From positions 340,059,870-340,123,869 of the forward strand of contig NC_081412.1 in the NCBI RefSeq assembly GCF_030272615.1: a stretch of 64,000 nt of DNA, in the 5' to 3' direction. The notes beneath the pieces were generated by a model, which was given only the letters and a program-made list of their open reading frames with translations, did not search any database and was not told where the DNA came from. Below, piece by piece: positions 23,415 to 36,035 of this stretch; the first letter of the stretch is position 1; every line of letters starts with the position of its first letter. The stretch is from Cryptomeria japonica (lineage: Eukaryota > Streptophyta > Pinopsida > Cupressales > Cupressaceae). Made by a program: the position numbers and the translations under genes.

Positions 23415-24590
23415 ATGTCAGAAGAAGAAGGATCACATGAGGCACCTTCTAGAATGACCAATACAGAGTTGAATGTCCTGGTGAAGAAGCGGATGGAAGA
23501 GAGAAGAGAATTCAAGGCTAAGAATCAGGCCTTGAGGAATGAGATGGACCGGGACAGAGTGGAGAGGGGAGAGAAAGACTCTGGAGAAGAAGGGGATGAA
23601 GAGGAGATCCCTATGCAGGAAGAGCTAGAGGTACTTGCAGACCAGAGACCCTTAATGAGTGTCCTCAAGTCCATGGAGAGAAGAACAATGAATGTGAAGA
23701 TGGATGTGCCAGTATTTGCAGGCAAGATGGAGCCTGACACCGTGATGGAGTGGATAGACTCCTTAGACAATTTTTTTGAAAGTGAAGACATACCAGACCA
23801 CCAGAGGGTAAAGATAGCCCAATCCAAAATGAAAGGGGCTGCACTAACTTGGTGGACTTTCATCCAAGATGAGAGGGTGAAAGAGGGAAAGAGAAGAGTA
23901 GCTACATGGAAGAAGATGATTGCTTTGGTGAAAGAAGCATATGTCCCAATGGATTACAATATCCAATTGCATAGGAGGAGAAATAATTTGAAACAAAAGG
24001 AGATGGACATGAGTTCCTATACCGGGGAGTTCATGAAGTTATGTGTGAGGACTAAGGTGAAAGAGAGTGAAGATGAGAAGGTGGCAAGGTATCTCAATGG
24101 GTTGAGATTTACAATCCAAGAAGACTTGAATCTCCACACGCCGAAGATAGTCCAAAAGTGCTTTCAATTGGCACTCAAGGTGGAGGAGAAGTTGAAGAGA
24201 AGGTAGGAGAAAAATGGCAGAGGTAAAGGGAGACAACAGAAAGGAGGAAGAGGCCCTTTCAGAGGTAGAGGAAATGGTTTTGGATACCAGGGAGACTCTA
24301 ACCAAGAAGGCAATAGAGGAGAGAGCAGTTACAACCAAGGAGGGGGCTACAATCCAAGATGGAGCTTTAGGGGTAGAAGACCACCCTCTAGGGGGAGATC
24401 CTAAGGCAGAGGACCTCCTGGGTGCTACAATTATAATGAGGAAGGACATATGGCCAATAGATGTCCGGAGAAGGCTTCTAGCTCCATGGGAGAAAGGAGA
24501 AGTAATTTCGTGCAAGAATCTGATTGTAAAAGTGTGGCAAGTGCAAGCACTTATCAAAGTGTAAATGCTCCTGATAGTTATGGATATCTT
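23415..24590 (+). pseudogene. gag: Gypsy1 gag
   Basis: The ATG at 23415 starts MSEEEGSHEAPSRMTN. A charged N-terminal coiled-coil-like region is followed by the retrotransposon gag core (MEWIDSLDNFFESEDIPDHQ, then GAALTWW). A TAG at 24204 and a TAA at 24402 interrupt an Arg/Gly-rich nucleocapsid linker. The zinc knuckle at 24426-24467 reads CYNYNEEGHMANRC, with Tyr replacing the second Cys of the CCHC ligand set. Gag forms the particle and binds the RNA. Frame is shared with protease downstream, so the element would have made one Gag-Pro chain. Confidence 0.93.
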
Positions 24591-25229
24591 GAAAGAGGAG
24601 AGGCCCTGATGATGAGGAGAGAAGTAACCACCATGAAAGTACTTGACAAGGAGCCTACACAAAGGAAATCTCTTTTCAAAACCACTTGCAAGGCAGGAGG
24701 GAAGGTATGCAAGGTTATGATAGACTCCGGATCCACTGAAAAATTTGCATCACTTGAAATGGTAGAAAAGCTTAAACTTAGGAAGTTGCCTCACCCTTAT
24801 CCCTATAAGGTCTCATGGCTCACCCAAGGTCAACAAGCAGTGGTGGAAGAGCATGCTTGGATGGAGTTTTAGAGTGGATCTTATAGGGATAGATTGCTAT
24901 TTGACATAGCCAAAATGGATGCATGCCATCTCTTGTTTGAGAGACCATGGCAGAATGACTTGAAAGCTCGTCATGATGGGTTGAGAAACACCTACTCAAT
25001 CACCAAAGATGGGAAGGTGATAGAACTCTTACCTCTGATAGAGGAAGAGATGGAATCAAAAGGGAAGGATACAAGAGTGTTGATAGTAGAAGGTAAACAG
25101 TTCATGAAGGAGATTGCAGAGAAAGGTGCAGTTTGCTATGCCCTCATTCCTAGTCCCAAGGTGACAAGAAAAGAAAAGTTTGCAGAAGAGAAAGGAGAAC
25201 CCAAGCACCTAGACCCGACAGCCAGATAG
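24591..25229 (+). pseudogene. pol: Gypsy1 protease region
   Basis: The frame continues from gag with the aspartic protease motif VMIDSGSTEKF (about 24715-24747). The stop at 24870 is followed by KMDACHLLFERPWQ, matching the C-terminal flap region. The linker to the reverse transcriptase ends at TAG 25227-25229. The protease would have cut the polyprotein in the particle. Confidence 0.88.
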
Positions 25230-27193
25230 TTGCTTGATAAGCATCAAGGCATCATCTCAAATGGAATTCCAAGGTCCCTACCACTGGTAAGGGACATCAG
25301 TCATTGCATAGATCTGATCCCTGGATCACATTGCCAAACAAAGCAGCCTACAAGCTCACCCCAGACCAGAATGCAGAAATGGCAAGATAGATTGAAGAAT
25401 TGCTTGAATCAGGACTGATTGGCAAAAGTCTTAACCCATGTGCAATACCGACAGTCCTTGCACCCAAGAAAGAAGGCACTTGGAGGCTTTGTACAGACTC
25501 ACGAGCCATCAACAAGATAACCATAAGGTATAGGTTCCCAATCCCTAGAATAGAGAATTTTCTTGATTGCTTAGGGAGTGCTAAATATTTTACAAAAATG
25601 GATCTAAAAAGTGGATACCATCATATTAGAATAAGGCCACGGGATGAATGGAAAACTTTTAAAACTAATGAGGGGTTATATGAATGGAAAGTCATGCCAT
25701 TTGGGTTATCCAATGCCCCTAGTACCTTTATGAGGTTAATGAATGAAGTCTTGGTGGAATTCATAGGGAAATTTGTCATAGTATACCTAGATGATATCTT
25801 GATCTTCAGTCACACAAGGGAAGAGCACCTCAAACACATAGATATGGTTCTCAAGAGGTTACATGAAGAGAAACTAATGATAAATTTGGAGAAGTGTTTG
25901 ATCATGCAGAAAGAGATCATCTACTTGGGTTTTGTGATCTCACAAGGTGAGTTGAAAATGGATCAAGAAAAGGTGAGTGCTATATTGTCTTGGCCTACAC
26001 CTAGAACTATGAATGATGTCTGAAGTTTCCATGGGTTAGCAACTTTTTATAGGAAGTTCATAAGAGGATTTAGTCATGTTTGTGCACCCATGCTTGACAC
26101 CATAAAGGGAGGACAAAAGTGCAAGTTTAGTTGGACCAAAGAGGCAGATGATTCATTTGAGACATTGAAGAAGAAGGTTGCAGAACAACCAGTCCTTGCC
26201 TTACCAAACTTCAATAAGATATTTCAAGTGGAATGTGATGCAAGCCACATGGCTATTGGAGCAGTGCTCAGTCAGGAAGGAAGGCCTATTGCTTTTTTTA
26301 GTAAAAAGCTAAATGATGCTAAGAAAAGATACTCATCTTATGACTTGGAGATGTATGCTCTAGTATAGTCCTTGAAGAAATGGATGCACTATTTATTGCC
26401 TAAGGAGTTTATAGTGTTTATTGATAATCAGGCACTCAGTTTCATAAATAGTCAAGAGAAGCTTAATCATCGGCATATGAAGTGGGTAGAGACCTTGCAA
26501 GCCTTCACATTTACCCTCAAACACAAGAAGGGAGTCAAGAACAAAGTTGTTGATGCTTTGAGCAGAAGAGTCTTGACTGTAAACCAAATCAAGATGGAGA
26601 GTGTTGGTATTGATTCCTTGAAGAGTATGTATGTTGTTGATGAAGATTTTGGAGAAATATACAAGGTATGTGAAACTTTGAGTGACCAGTATCATATTGA
26701 GTTTTCTGAGTTTCTGATACAAGATGGATTGTTGTTCAGGGGAGTGCAGTTGTGTATTCCTAAATTTTCCATGAGGTTGAATATTATGAGGGAGAAGCAT
26801 TGTGGAGCTATGGTAGGTCATTTCAGTCTTGACAAAACCCTAGACCTTGTGAAGAGACATTATTTTTGGTCTAAATTGCAGGCAGATGTGAGAAAGTTTG
26901 TGGAAACATGTGTCATATGTCAGAAAGCCAAGGGGAAGTCTACAAATGCAGGTTTGTATAAGCCCTTACCCATTCCTTCTAGGCCATGGGAGAGCATAAG
27001 TATGGACTTTGTGTTGGGTTTGCCTAGAACAAGGAGAGGATTTGACAGTGTCTTTGTAGTAGTGGACAAGTTTAGTAAAATTGCTCATTTCTTGCCATGT
27101 AAGACTTCTTGTGATGCATCATATGTTGCAGACCTATTCTTCAAAGAGATAGTCTGGATACATGAGTTGCCCCTAAATAGTCTGGATACATGA
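25230..27193 (+). pseudogene. pol: Gypsy1 reverse transcriptase, RNase H and integrase N-terminal half
   Basis: After a frame change near 25330, the frame from 25400 gives the gypsy reverse transcriptase: [27 protein letters not shown] and the catalytic YLDDILIFS at about 25780-25806. TGA at 26021 falls in the connection domain and TAG at 26366 in RNase H, which shows [14 protein letters not shown] and, further on, DNQALSF. The integrase zinc region (CVICQKAKGK) and the core start SMDFVLGLPRTRRGFDS follow. The frame is lost at the duplicated segment starting at 27150. Confidence 0.95.
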
Positions 27194-27205
27194 GTTGCCC
27201 CTAAA
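27150..27205 (+). repeat. 28-bp tandem duplication within integrase
   Basis: TAGTCTGGATACATGAGTTG... occurs at 27150-27177 and is repeated exactly at 27178-27205. Because 28 is not a multiple of three it shifts the integrase frame. Confidence 0.97.
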
Positions 27206-28177
27206 CATTGTTTCAGACAGAGATGTGAAGTTCATAGGTCACTTTTGGAGGACTCTTTGGAAGAAGTTGGGAACTAACCTAGCTTTCTCACCCGCCTACC
27301 ATCCTCAAACGGATGGGCAAACTGAGGTTGTCAATAGATCATTAGGAAACCTATTAAGATGTTTAACAAAGCAACATGGAGAGAAGTGGGATAACATTTT
27401 GTCAGAGGCAAAATTCTCATACAATGACACCATAAATAGGAGTACCAGTAAATCTCCTTTTCAGGTTGTTTATGGCATACACCCAAGGGGAGTGTTGGAG
27501 TTAAGAGATCTACCCAAAGAAGAATCCATTCAGATGGTGAAGTCTTTGCATCAACCATTAAAGAGGTGCATGACCTAGTCAAGTCTCATCTCCAACAATC
27601 TGTAGTGAAGTATAAAGCTTATGCTGATAAGAAGAAGAGATATGTACAGTTTAATGTTGGGGATTTGGTATGGGTACATTTGAAGAAGGAGAGACTACCG
27701 AAAGGCAAATACACCAAACTCATGCAGAGGAAGATTGGACCATGTCAGATATTGAAGAAGTTTGGAAAAAATTCCTATGAGATCCAACCTCCTCCTGATC
27801 TTGGATTATCACCCATCTTTAATGTATGTGATCTTACACTTTTCAAAGGTGATGGCAATGAAGAAGAAGAACCAATGCAGGTTGCAGCAGACAATGGCAT
27901 TCCAAGGCAGGAATCACCTAAGTTGAGAAAAGTGATTGACACTAGAGTCACAAAGAAGACAAGGAACAAGGATTACATTGAGTACTTGGTGGCTTGGCAG
28001 GATAAACTAGACTCTGAGGTGGTTTGGATGACAAGTGAGCAAATATCCAATCATGGTGTAGATTTAAAAACTCTGATCTTAAGTGGGCTTGAGATCTCTT
28101 CTCTCGGGGAGTATGGTGCAGAAGAACCTCATCAAAAAGATATTCATGACCCTGAGGATGAACAATGGGACCATTAG
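27195..28177 (+). pseudogene. pol: Gypsy1 integrase C-terminal half and chromodomain
   Basis: The frame resumes with LNIVSDRDVKFIGHFW (second catalytic Asp) and AYHPQTDGQTEVVNR (catalytic Glu), then a frame change near 27565. The IN C-terminal box (FNVGDLVWVHLKKERLPKGK) is followed by a chromodomain-like segment with TRVTKKTRNKDYIEYLVAWQ and WMTSEQI at about 27945-28045. Chromodomains direct integration to marked chromatin in chromoviruses. The reading frame ends at 28177, which is 64 bp inside the 3' LTR (starting 28114). Confidence 0.92.
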
Positions 28178-29627
28178 GATGTGTTAGAGTGTCTTTTTTT
28201 TCATGTATGCAAATAAACCCCACCATGTAAGCCCATGTCACCAATTAGGCAATTTGAGAAGCCAATTGGGATAATGTGGTAAAAAGGGGTAGTATATGGT
28301 TTAGATTTATCTTTGATAGGTTTTAGACATGTGTTTGTGTGTGTTTGGTTGGTACATTTGTGTGGATCCCAACCTTAGGAAGTATGACAACTTTTTGTGC
28401 AAAATTGCAAAAATGCAACTTTTGTAATATGCAACTTTTGAGTGCAAAAGTGCAACTTTTTGTAATTCGGTTGGGGAAGCATTTCAATGGCTCCAACCTA
28501 CTCCAAATTTGGTGGGAAATAATTGGAGAGTTTTATAAGCCTTGTGGTGTCAATTCCCAAGGTTTTTGTTGTTGGAGTTGGAGTTTATGAAGTAATAATA
28601 CTCAAAATACTTTAGTTTTCCCAGAAATTCTGAGTTTGCAGGTATTGTACATGACTGTACGGATTGATTTGAACCCCACCATCCATGGATTAGATAGGGA
28701 TATTAAATATCCTTCTTTTTGTGGTGATCTGAGGTCTTAATTATTTAGGAGTAGAGAGAACCCTTCATTTTGCTGACTGTGACCCGGAAATTGAGGGTTT
28801 GGAGAGGGTTTTGAGTCAAAATGGCTTTATCTTGCACTCCAGTCCATTAGAAGAATCTTACTTTGGAGGGATGCAGGATAAGCCTTTGAATATTAATTTT
28901 TTTATGTTTTGTTTCATGAGAGACTTTGTTGTGGGGAGAAAAGAACATATTTAGGTATGCATCTCTATGTGACTACCTAAGACAAGTTTTAGGACAGTCA
29001 TCATAATTTGTCTTAGCGATGGATTCCAGGTGTGAAACCCTAGAATTAGAAGTTTCTCACTACCCCCTACATGACCATTAATTTTATTCTTCATTTGGTC
29101 TACCGGTAAAGGTAGTTACTTTGGAAAATAGGGCTAATTGCCCCTATTAGGTCTCTTAGCCTCTAAAAGGAGCAGACCTTATATTTGCAGATCGACCCAA
29201 ACCATTTTGGGGACCAGTATATCTTCCAAAAGGGTTCTTATATGATAAAAAAAAATTATGGGTGTGTGGAACATTTTTGAGTTAAGATCCATTCTATCGT
29301 CAAATAGGGCTACAAGTCTAAGGGGTAGGTTTACAAAGAAGGTATAAGGATTTGATGCCCAAGGTCAAAACCAGTACTTGGAAGAGGTCTTAGATGACAT
29401 ATGTTGGCCAATTTAAAAATCCCAAGGAGTAAGGATCACCGGTAAAGCATGTTTGAAGAGTTGAAGCCTTTTACTCATCTTGAGTAGGCCCAAGACTAAG
29501 GAAAGAGTGTGTAGTTTCATCCAAGGTGTAGAGTCCTTCCTTGCAGGACCCTTGTGAGTATTTGAAGGGTCACTAGCCTAACCTAGTTTGGGATTATTAT
29601 TAGGAGTTTGGGTAGGCCTTTGCATCA
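28114..29627 (+). repeat. Gypsy1 3' LTR
   Basis: A 1,514-bp LTR whose right end TTGCATCA matches the 5' LTR. Its first base pair changes give TGGTGCAG instead of TGATGCAA. It encodes the last residues of pol. A GGGGAG purine run just before it is the likely polypurine tract. Confidence 0.94.
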
Positions 29628-29632
29628 TTGTA

Positions 29633-31170
29633 TCTTCCACACAGGTGCATACCATGTTCCCCCATTATCAAGGGAGTCAGCGTAATATTAGGGGCTATTT
29701 AGTGACCAGATGCATTGATCTGATTGTGGCACCATTCATATATCCCAGATGGTTGGTATCTCATCATATGTGCCCACAAAAGGATGCGTTGCCACTTTAT
29801 TTCTGCAAACAATTGTTTGCAGAGTTTCACATGGCCATGGACGTAGATTACACATCTATACCAGCGAATGTTGGGCAGGGGAGGGGGAGGTTGAGCGATA
29901 AATATAGAAGACTTTATGCACTAGCACTCTTTAATAAACAAATATTAGTTGGTCTAAACCTTTTGGTTCTGCCAAAACATTTGGAATTATCACAGGCAAC
30001 AAATACAATAGTGGATGATGTCAGGTGACACATGTTCTCGAGCATTGCACACATTGCGACTCAGGTCAATCAAATGTCATCTGATCGTGTTAGGAGATAT
30101 TTGTTGTGGTCGCAAACTACCATTTTGCAGGCTACAAATGCGACATTGAGCAATGCCAATGATCCTTATGCCCGTGTAGACATACCATCTCCACTTGACG
30201 TTGTGCGATTGACAAAGGTTGATCCTTTGAAGTGGATGAGTGCATTGTTGTCTAGCAATTTATTGGATTCTTACACATTTATTTCTTCTTATCTTGGGAT
30301 CCCACTCAAGGAGGTACTAACACAGGTGAGAGGACATGTACATGAAGATGGATCTAGGAGCCATGGTGGTAGAGCCTCTTAGGGTGATATGGGGAGAGAG
30401 AGGAGGGAATTGCAGTGCATCCTACAACCCCTCCTCCACATACATTAGTTGATCCCACACCTCCTCCTCAGCCTACACCAGCTTATCCGACACCTGAACC
30501 TCCATGATATACACTGTTGTCGCCTATTACTTTTACACCCACTCAAGGTCATGGTCACTATACTAGTCTACTTGTTGACTTGGACGATGTTGATCTGGAT
30601 ATAGATGTTGACCACATGTCCTTCCATTCATATAAGGTCAGTGGGATTGGGAGAGCCTTCGAGTCTCATGAGGTACACATTATTTTTTCTATAAGGTCAT
30701 AGTATTTAATTAATTTTAAATAGTAGATTTCAACTTCAAAATTGTTAACACAATTTAAATTTTGAATTATATACAACGTCCTATTACATAGGAGACATTA
30801 GGAGATTTGCAGCCTCCTTCTGCTCCTACACGTGGTCACAATTAGGTATTTTAAGAATTAAATAGATGTACCTATCTTGAGAGCTCATTTCAATTCAAAG
30901 ACATGCATGTTAATGATTTTTTAAAGCACACACACACACATGATCCAGGTATGTGGACCACATTTGAGTTCTTTATCTTAGATTCCTGTGGTGCATGCAT
31001 GCTCTGATGGTGCAAATGATGGATCAGGCCAGGTAAAATTTGCATGCTTATGGTGAGATAATATTTATTTCTATCTTGTGCTTATATATACGTGTGATTA
31101 TGTGTACATGCACTTTATTGTGTAGAGACAACATTCAGGACATGGATCAGTGGAGGGCCCATTGACATAG
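29633..31170 (+). pseudogene. Gene Y, exons right of Gypsy1 (unknown function)
   Basis: Continuation of the gene broken at 21867. Exon parts are 29633-30672, 30792-30845, 30982-31032 and 31126-31170, each bounded by GT donor and AG acceptor and all in the same codon phase. The first encodes a helical, hydrophobic-patched region (CIDLIVAPFIYPRWLVSHHM; LDSYTFISSYLGIPLKEVL). A Pro/Thr-rich linker (about 30420-30510) and an acidic tail (DLDDVDLDIDVDHMSFHSY) follow. The last exon ends HGSVEGPLT then TAG at 31168. Defects are a frame change near 29650, TGA at 30027, TAG near 30380, TGA near 30505, and TAG at 30843-30845 just before a donor. No family is recognised. Confidence 0.6.
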
Positions 31171-32450
31171 TTTATGATCCTTATTTGATGAGATTATATG
31201 TACACTGCACACATTTTTTACATATATGTTGCAGATATACATGTGATGTTTTATTTGACACGTGTATGTTGTTTCATGCATGTATCTGACACTTGTATGT
31301 TTTATTTGACACTTTATTTATTTGACATGTGATGATATTTTATTTGACACTTTATTTATTTGACATGTGATGATATTTTATTCGACACTTGTATGTTGTT
31401 TCGTGCATGTATTTGACACTTGTATGTTTTATTTGACACTTTGTTTATCTGACATGTGATGTTGTTTTATTTAATTTCATGGTTTTGGTTATTACATGTT
31501 TGCTCATGTTATATTTTTATAATTAGTTACATAGAATTGATCATGTTATTCTAGATGATAAATCTTGATATTTAGTTATTATTCATGTATGCATGTCAAT
31601 ATTTTCAAGAGTAATAAATAACAATAAATTAAATAATTTTAATTTATTTGCTTAATAGAATATTATATTAGTAACTTTACTTTTTGAAAAATGATGATAT
31701 CATTGACATAAACACATCTTATAAATGTAGATATAATTCAAATTTATGAATGTTTTTCACTTAAAATGAATATCAAACATTTGACATTAAATTTGAATTA
31801 CTATATATAGATTGTTATTTCAATATTTATATAAGATCATTAATAACTTAAACAGAATTAAAATAATCAATTATCATAAGGAATTCAATCATCTTTTGAA
31901 ATTAATTTAATCAATCATCTTTTGAAATTATGTCAATGATTAATTAAGTTAATTTATTGAAATTGCAAAAGTGAAAATAGTAAGGAATTAAATAAATATA
32001 GTAATTTATTAATTTCTTGATAATGTGCTTGATGAACTTTAATATATAAAATTCTAAGTTATTTATTTAAAGTGAAATTCTAGGGGAAACGTTAATTGTT
32101 CAAAAAAAGGTCTTGTTTGATTGATTTACTCAATCAGTATTAGAAGAGATATTAGATAGATTAATTATAAATTAAAACTTATTTAAGTATCATTAGAATG
32201 ATAATTAAGACAATTTAATTATTGAATGTATGGTTAGTAAAAAAGGGGCATATGGGGAGTCATGTAAATAAGAAATTGAATGAAAGTTTAAATAGAGAAA
32301 AAAGTAAAGATAGCATAGGGGATATAAATAGGTAATTTCGCACTCTTTACCTTTAGAGACTATGTAAGGAAATTTATGAACAAATTGAACAAATTTTGAT
32401 TTCAAAGCAGTTGCAACAAATTAACTCAAATGTACATGTGTACATATGTA
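31171..32450. other. AT-rich stretch with a tandem repeat at 31250-31468
   Basis: At 31250-31468 the phrase TTTTATTTGACACTTTATTTA with GACATGTGATGATATT is arranged as an ~88-bp unit, a 39-bp partial unit and another ~88-bp unit. The rest is AT-rich with no gene. The last 40 bases (ACTCAAATGTACATGTGTAC) belong to the tandem repeat that resumes at 62832 after Copia3. Confidence 0.75.
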
Positions 32451-32455
32451 TATAT

Positions 32456-34153
32456 TGTTGAACACAATGTACCACTGAGAGGGGGGTGAATCAGTGGTAC
32501 CTAAATCCTTTTCTTTTTAAACAACCTTGGAATACCGGTTATCACCCTAAGCACTAAAAAATCAAACCAGTAAGACAAATGTGGATATCAAAAGAGGCAA
32601 ACACACAAATGCAACCCACAACACCAGATATACGAGGAAAACCCAATATGGGAAAAACCTCGGTGAGAAATGTTTTTGGAGTCTACTGCTCCAAATCAGC
32701 CTCACAATGAAACAATGGATTACAAATATTTAGGGCACCAACCAAAGGAGCGCCAAACCCTACTGATTTAGGGCGCCAACCCAAGGAGCACCAACCCCTG
32801 CACCAAGCTCCAACTCGGTGTTGTATAATAAAATACAATTTAGATACAATTATAGCAGCTAATTGCAAATGAGTTCTGCAACACTTGATCAATGAACTTA
32901 TGCCGGTCAACAACCTCCTCTTCTTCATTGGTTCTCTCACTGCTAGTTATCATTTTACTCTCTCTGATCACTCACTAGTTACTCATATCCTCTCTTCTTT
33001 GTCCCTCAACCTCACACCATACTGTCACTCTCAGACACCTTCTTGACCAATCACACCTCGCCGGTTAGCTTAACTGTTAGACCTACAATAGTTTACCAGT
33101 TACTCTGTCTCTACCAGTTAGACCCTCTCACCGGTTCACTTGCTAACTCACTCTGCAACTTTCTCAGAGTAAACTCTAAGGAAGATGATCTTTCTCCTTG
33201 CTCAAGCTCTCTTCTCTCTCACTCTTCGCATCAAGCATCAACTGATTTTAGTCTCGAGCTCACATATTTTTCTTCTAGAGTTTCTGCCAAAACAACATTC
33301 AAACAGTGTCATGTTACATTTTTCCTTCACCAACTTGATCCATATTGGATTTGATCCGATCTACTTTTCCAGAGAGATGATCTGCATGTCATCAATCAAC
33401 ACCGCCAACACCTCGCATTCCAATATGCATTTTCTATATTTGGAGGTTTGCACCATGCTTTTATGTGTTTCTCTATCACATGCCATTAATGGCTTGGTTG
33501 TTTCCTTTAGTAAACGGGTATGAAGATCAAATCTTCTTGCAAGATAAGTTCAATCACTTGTCAGCTTGTCTTCCTCGAGCCGCAATCTTCTGCCATCCTC
33601 CCATGACTTGCAGGTTCTTCATAAAAGTCAACCTACTTGCTGATTGTTACGTCGATGCACACTTCACCAACCTATGCATGATTACCACCTAGCTTCTAGA
33701 TGTCATCTTCATCGACATCCACCTCTGCTTGGTTTGCTATGTCGATTTGGCATTCTTCATTGACCAAGATTGATTACCAGTTCAACTCACCTCACCGATA
33801 TAACCTAACTCCACCGGTGGACCTTCATACCTCTTCTTTGTTGGTGGATCAGCTTAAACATGTTGGTCCTATTACTCAGTCCATTTATCGACAATATTAA
33901 TCTTCTCTAAGTATACCAGTTTACATCTGTCAGTTCTTCTCTTGCTTGCTTGCTTTGTCTTGCCGATGGTCCTGCTTTATCGGTAGATGATGCATTTCAT
34001 GTGTACCGGTAACTTACCTTCAATCTGCTTACATATATATGGATTGACATTATCATGTCTTACTTCTCCTATATCGGTCACCACTTCTTACTCACCGGTG
34101 ACCATGCCAAACCAGTTGACATCAATGACAACTTAATGCCAATAATGCCAACA
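32456..34153 (-). repeat. Copia3 3' LTR
   Basis: 1,698 bp. In element orientation it starts TGTTGGCATTATTGG and ends TTCAACA. On the plus strand the first 45 bases hold the perfect inverted repeat GTACCACTGA (32469-32478) and TCAGTGGTAC (32491-32500). CCGGTT/AACCGG motifs recur throughout. No gene lies inside. Confidence 0.93.
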
Positions 34154-34167
34154 ATCTCCCTTTTTGG
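34154..34167 (-). promoter_or_regulatory. Copia3 polypurine tract
   Basis: On the minus strand CCAAAAAGGGAGAT directly precedes the TG of the 3' LTR, the expected plus-strand primer. Confidence 0.85.
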
Positions 34168-35437
34168 CATTGATGTCAACTTATTGCAAGACTTCACACC
34201 AGTAGATTTCTCCCCCTTTGATACAATGACAAAGGGTCAAGGTACTTAATACTCCCCCTTTGATTCATACCTAGCTCCCCCTTAGTCAAATCTTCTCTTA
34301 GTGATTACAGTCGGTACTGAGATATACAACCTTGAACTTTCCTTATGATCAACATGTGGTTCAAGAGTTATATATGTTTATATGAACTCCCCCTGAACCA
34401 TATAACTCCTTACTAACTTAAGTGCATAAGGAAGGTGACACAACTCCCAACTTGTGTCTTAAGTACTCAAAAGTACTTACCGGCAATGGTTTGGCGAAGA
34501 TGCCTGCCACTTGTTCCCCTGCAGGGACATAATCCATCTTTACTTCCTATTCTTCAACCTTCTCTCTGAGAAAATGATACTTGATGGATATATGCTTTGT
34601 TCTAGAATGCATCACCAAATTCTTTGATATGTTGATGGCACTTGAATTATTACACTGGATGGGAATAGGATTAGAGATGTCCACCTGTATGTCCTTGATG
34701 GTTTGCTTCATCCAAAGCACCTGAGAGCAACATGTAGCAACAACAATGCATTCTGCTTCAATAGTTGATAGGGTGACTGAATCTTGCTTCTTGCTATGCC
34801 ATGAGACCAACGTATCACCCAGGAAGAATGCACCACCACTTGTGCTATTCCAGTCATCAATGCAACCTTCCCGATCAACATCAGTGTATGCTTCCAAGAT
34901 GAATTCCCCTTGTTTAGGGTATCACAAACCATAATTGGGTGTTCCTTATAGGTACCTAAAAATTATGCTTACGACATTCATATGTGATTGCTTAGGTGCA
35001 ACTTTAAATCTAGCCACCATGCACACTGCCTGCACTATATCTGGTCTAGAAGTAGTAAGATACAATAAGCTGCCTATCATGGATCTATACAATGTCTGAT
35101 CCACCACCCATGATTCATCATTCTTTCTTAATTTGCTTCTGGTCACCATGGGGGTACTCACCGGTTTGCAGTCCTCCATTTAAAATTTCTTCAGCATATC
35201 CTTTGCATACTTGGTTTGTGAGATAAAGATTCCCTTATCTTGCTATAATATTTGCAAACCAAGGAAGTATGTCAGTTCTCCAAGCATTGACATCACAAAT
35301 TTTGACTGCATCTGATCAACAAATTCTTTGCAAAGGGTGTCCTTGTTGCCTCCAAAAATAATGCCATCTACATACACAACCACAATGATCATGTGTTTTC
35401 TATCTTTCTTGATGTATAAATTATTGTTAGCACAACC
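34168..35437 (-). pseudogene. pol: Copia3 reverse transcriptase C-terminal part and RNase H
   Basis: Minus-strand reading starts at NNNLYIKK (about 35430). The catalytic box reads YVDGIIFGGN (about 35375-35345) where YVDD is expected, removing the second metal-binding Asp. It continues LTYFLGLQI, MEDCKPVSTPM, MIGSLLYLTTSRPDI, and the RNase H core TSGGAFFLGDTLVSWHSKKQ and SAINISKNLVMHSRTKHI to about 34547. The upstream neighbour was removed at 35438 by Copia2. Stops and short frame breaks occur (for example near 35220). The 34168-34546 tail is non-coding. Confidence 0.93.
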
Positions 35438-36035
35438 ACATTTTTCGAGAATTTTTTTTAATTTTTTTTAACCTCTTTATGCCCTACAAGAGGGTTTTTT
35501 TTTTCTTTTTGCCATAACTTGGGCAAATGGAGTCGATTTTCAAAAACGAATAGGTGCTAGAAATATGTTTTCGAGCCCTACTCAGATCTGGTGGTGAGAT
35601 TTGCTGATTTTTTCATTTGGTACCTGTTTTTTGTCGTCCAAGTCAGTGTTATTTTCTGCACTCCGGGAGCCATAAATTGGGCAAACAGACTCCATTTTCA
35701 GAAAACGAATAGGCGTCGGAAAGGTATTGGAGAGTTATTCTCATATTTGGAGTTTTTTTTTTCTTCAAAAAAATCACTAGGTACACAAGATAGTGTCTGT
35801 CACATTTTCTTTGCTCTTGTCTTCTTTTCTGGCTATCAGATTGTACTGGGTTTTTGTTTTACATATTGTGAGGGGGGTGTTATTTTTTACTATTTTCTAT
35901 AATTTACTTTAGAAAATAAGAACACCTAAACTCAAAACAAACAAACAAAAAACCCCTTCCGCATCTTCTATCTAATCTAAAAGATCACTTAATTAAAAAA
36001 ATCAAGAGCAAGTCCAAGTTCAGGTACAGGTGCCC

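Larger units (their letters stand above)
21868..29627 (+). mobile_element. Gypsy1: full-length decayed Ty3/gypsy chromovirus
   Basis: LTRs begin TGATGCAA (21868) or TGGTGCAG (28114) and end TTGCATCA. The duplication TTGTA flanks the element (21863-21867 and 29628-29632). The order gag, protease, reverse transcriptase, RNase H, integrase, chromodomain defines a chromovirus. Defects are stops at 24204, 24402, 24870, 25227, 26021 and 26366, frameshifts near 25330 and 27565, and a 28-bp duplication at 27150-27205. It is inserted in gene Y. Confidence 0.96.
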
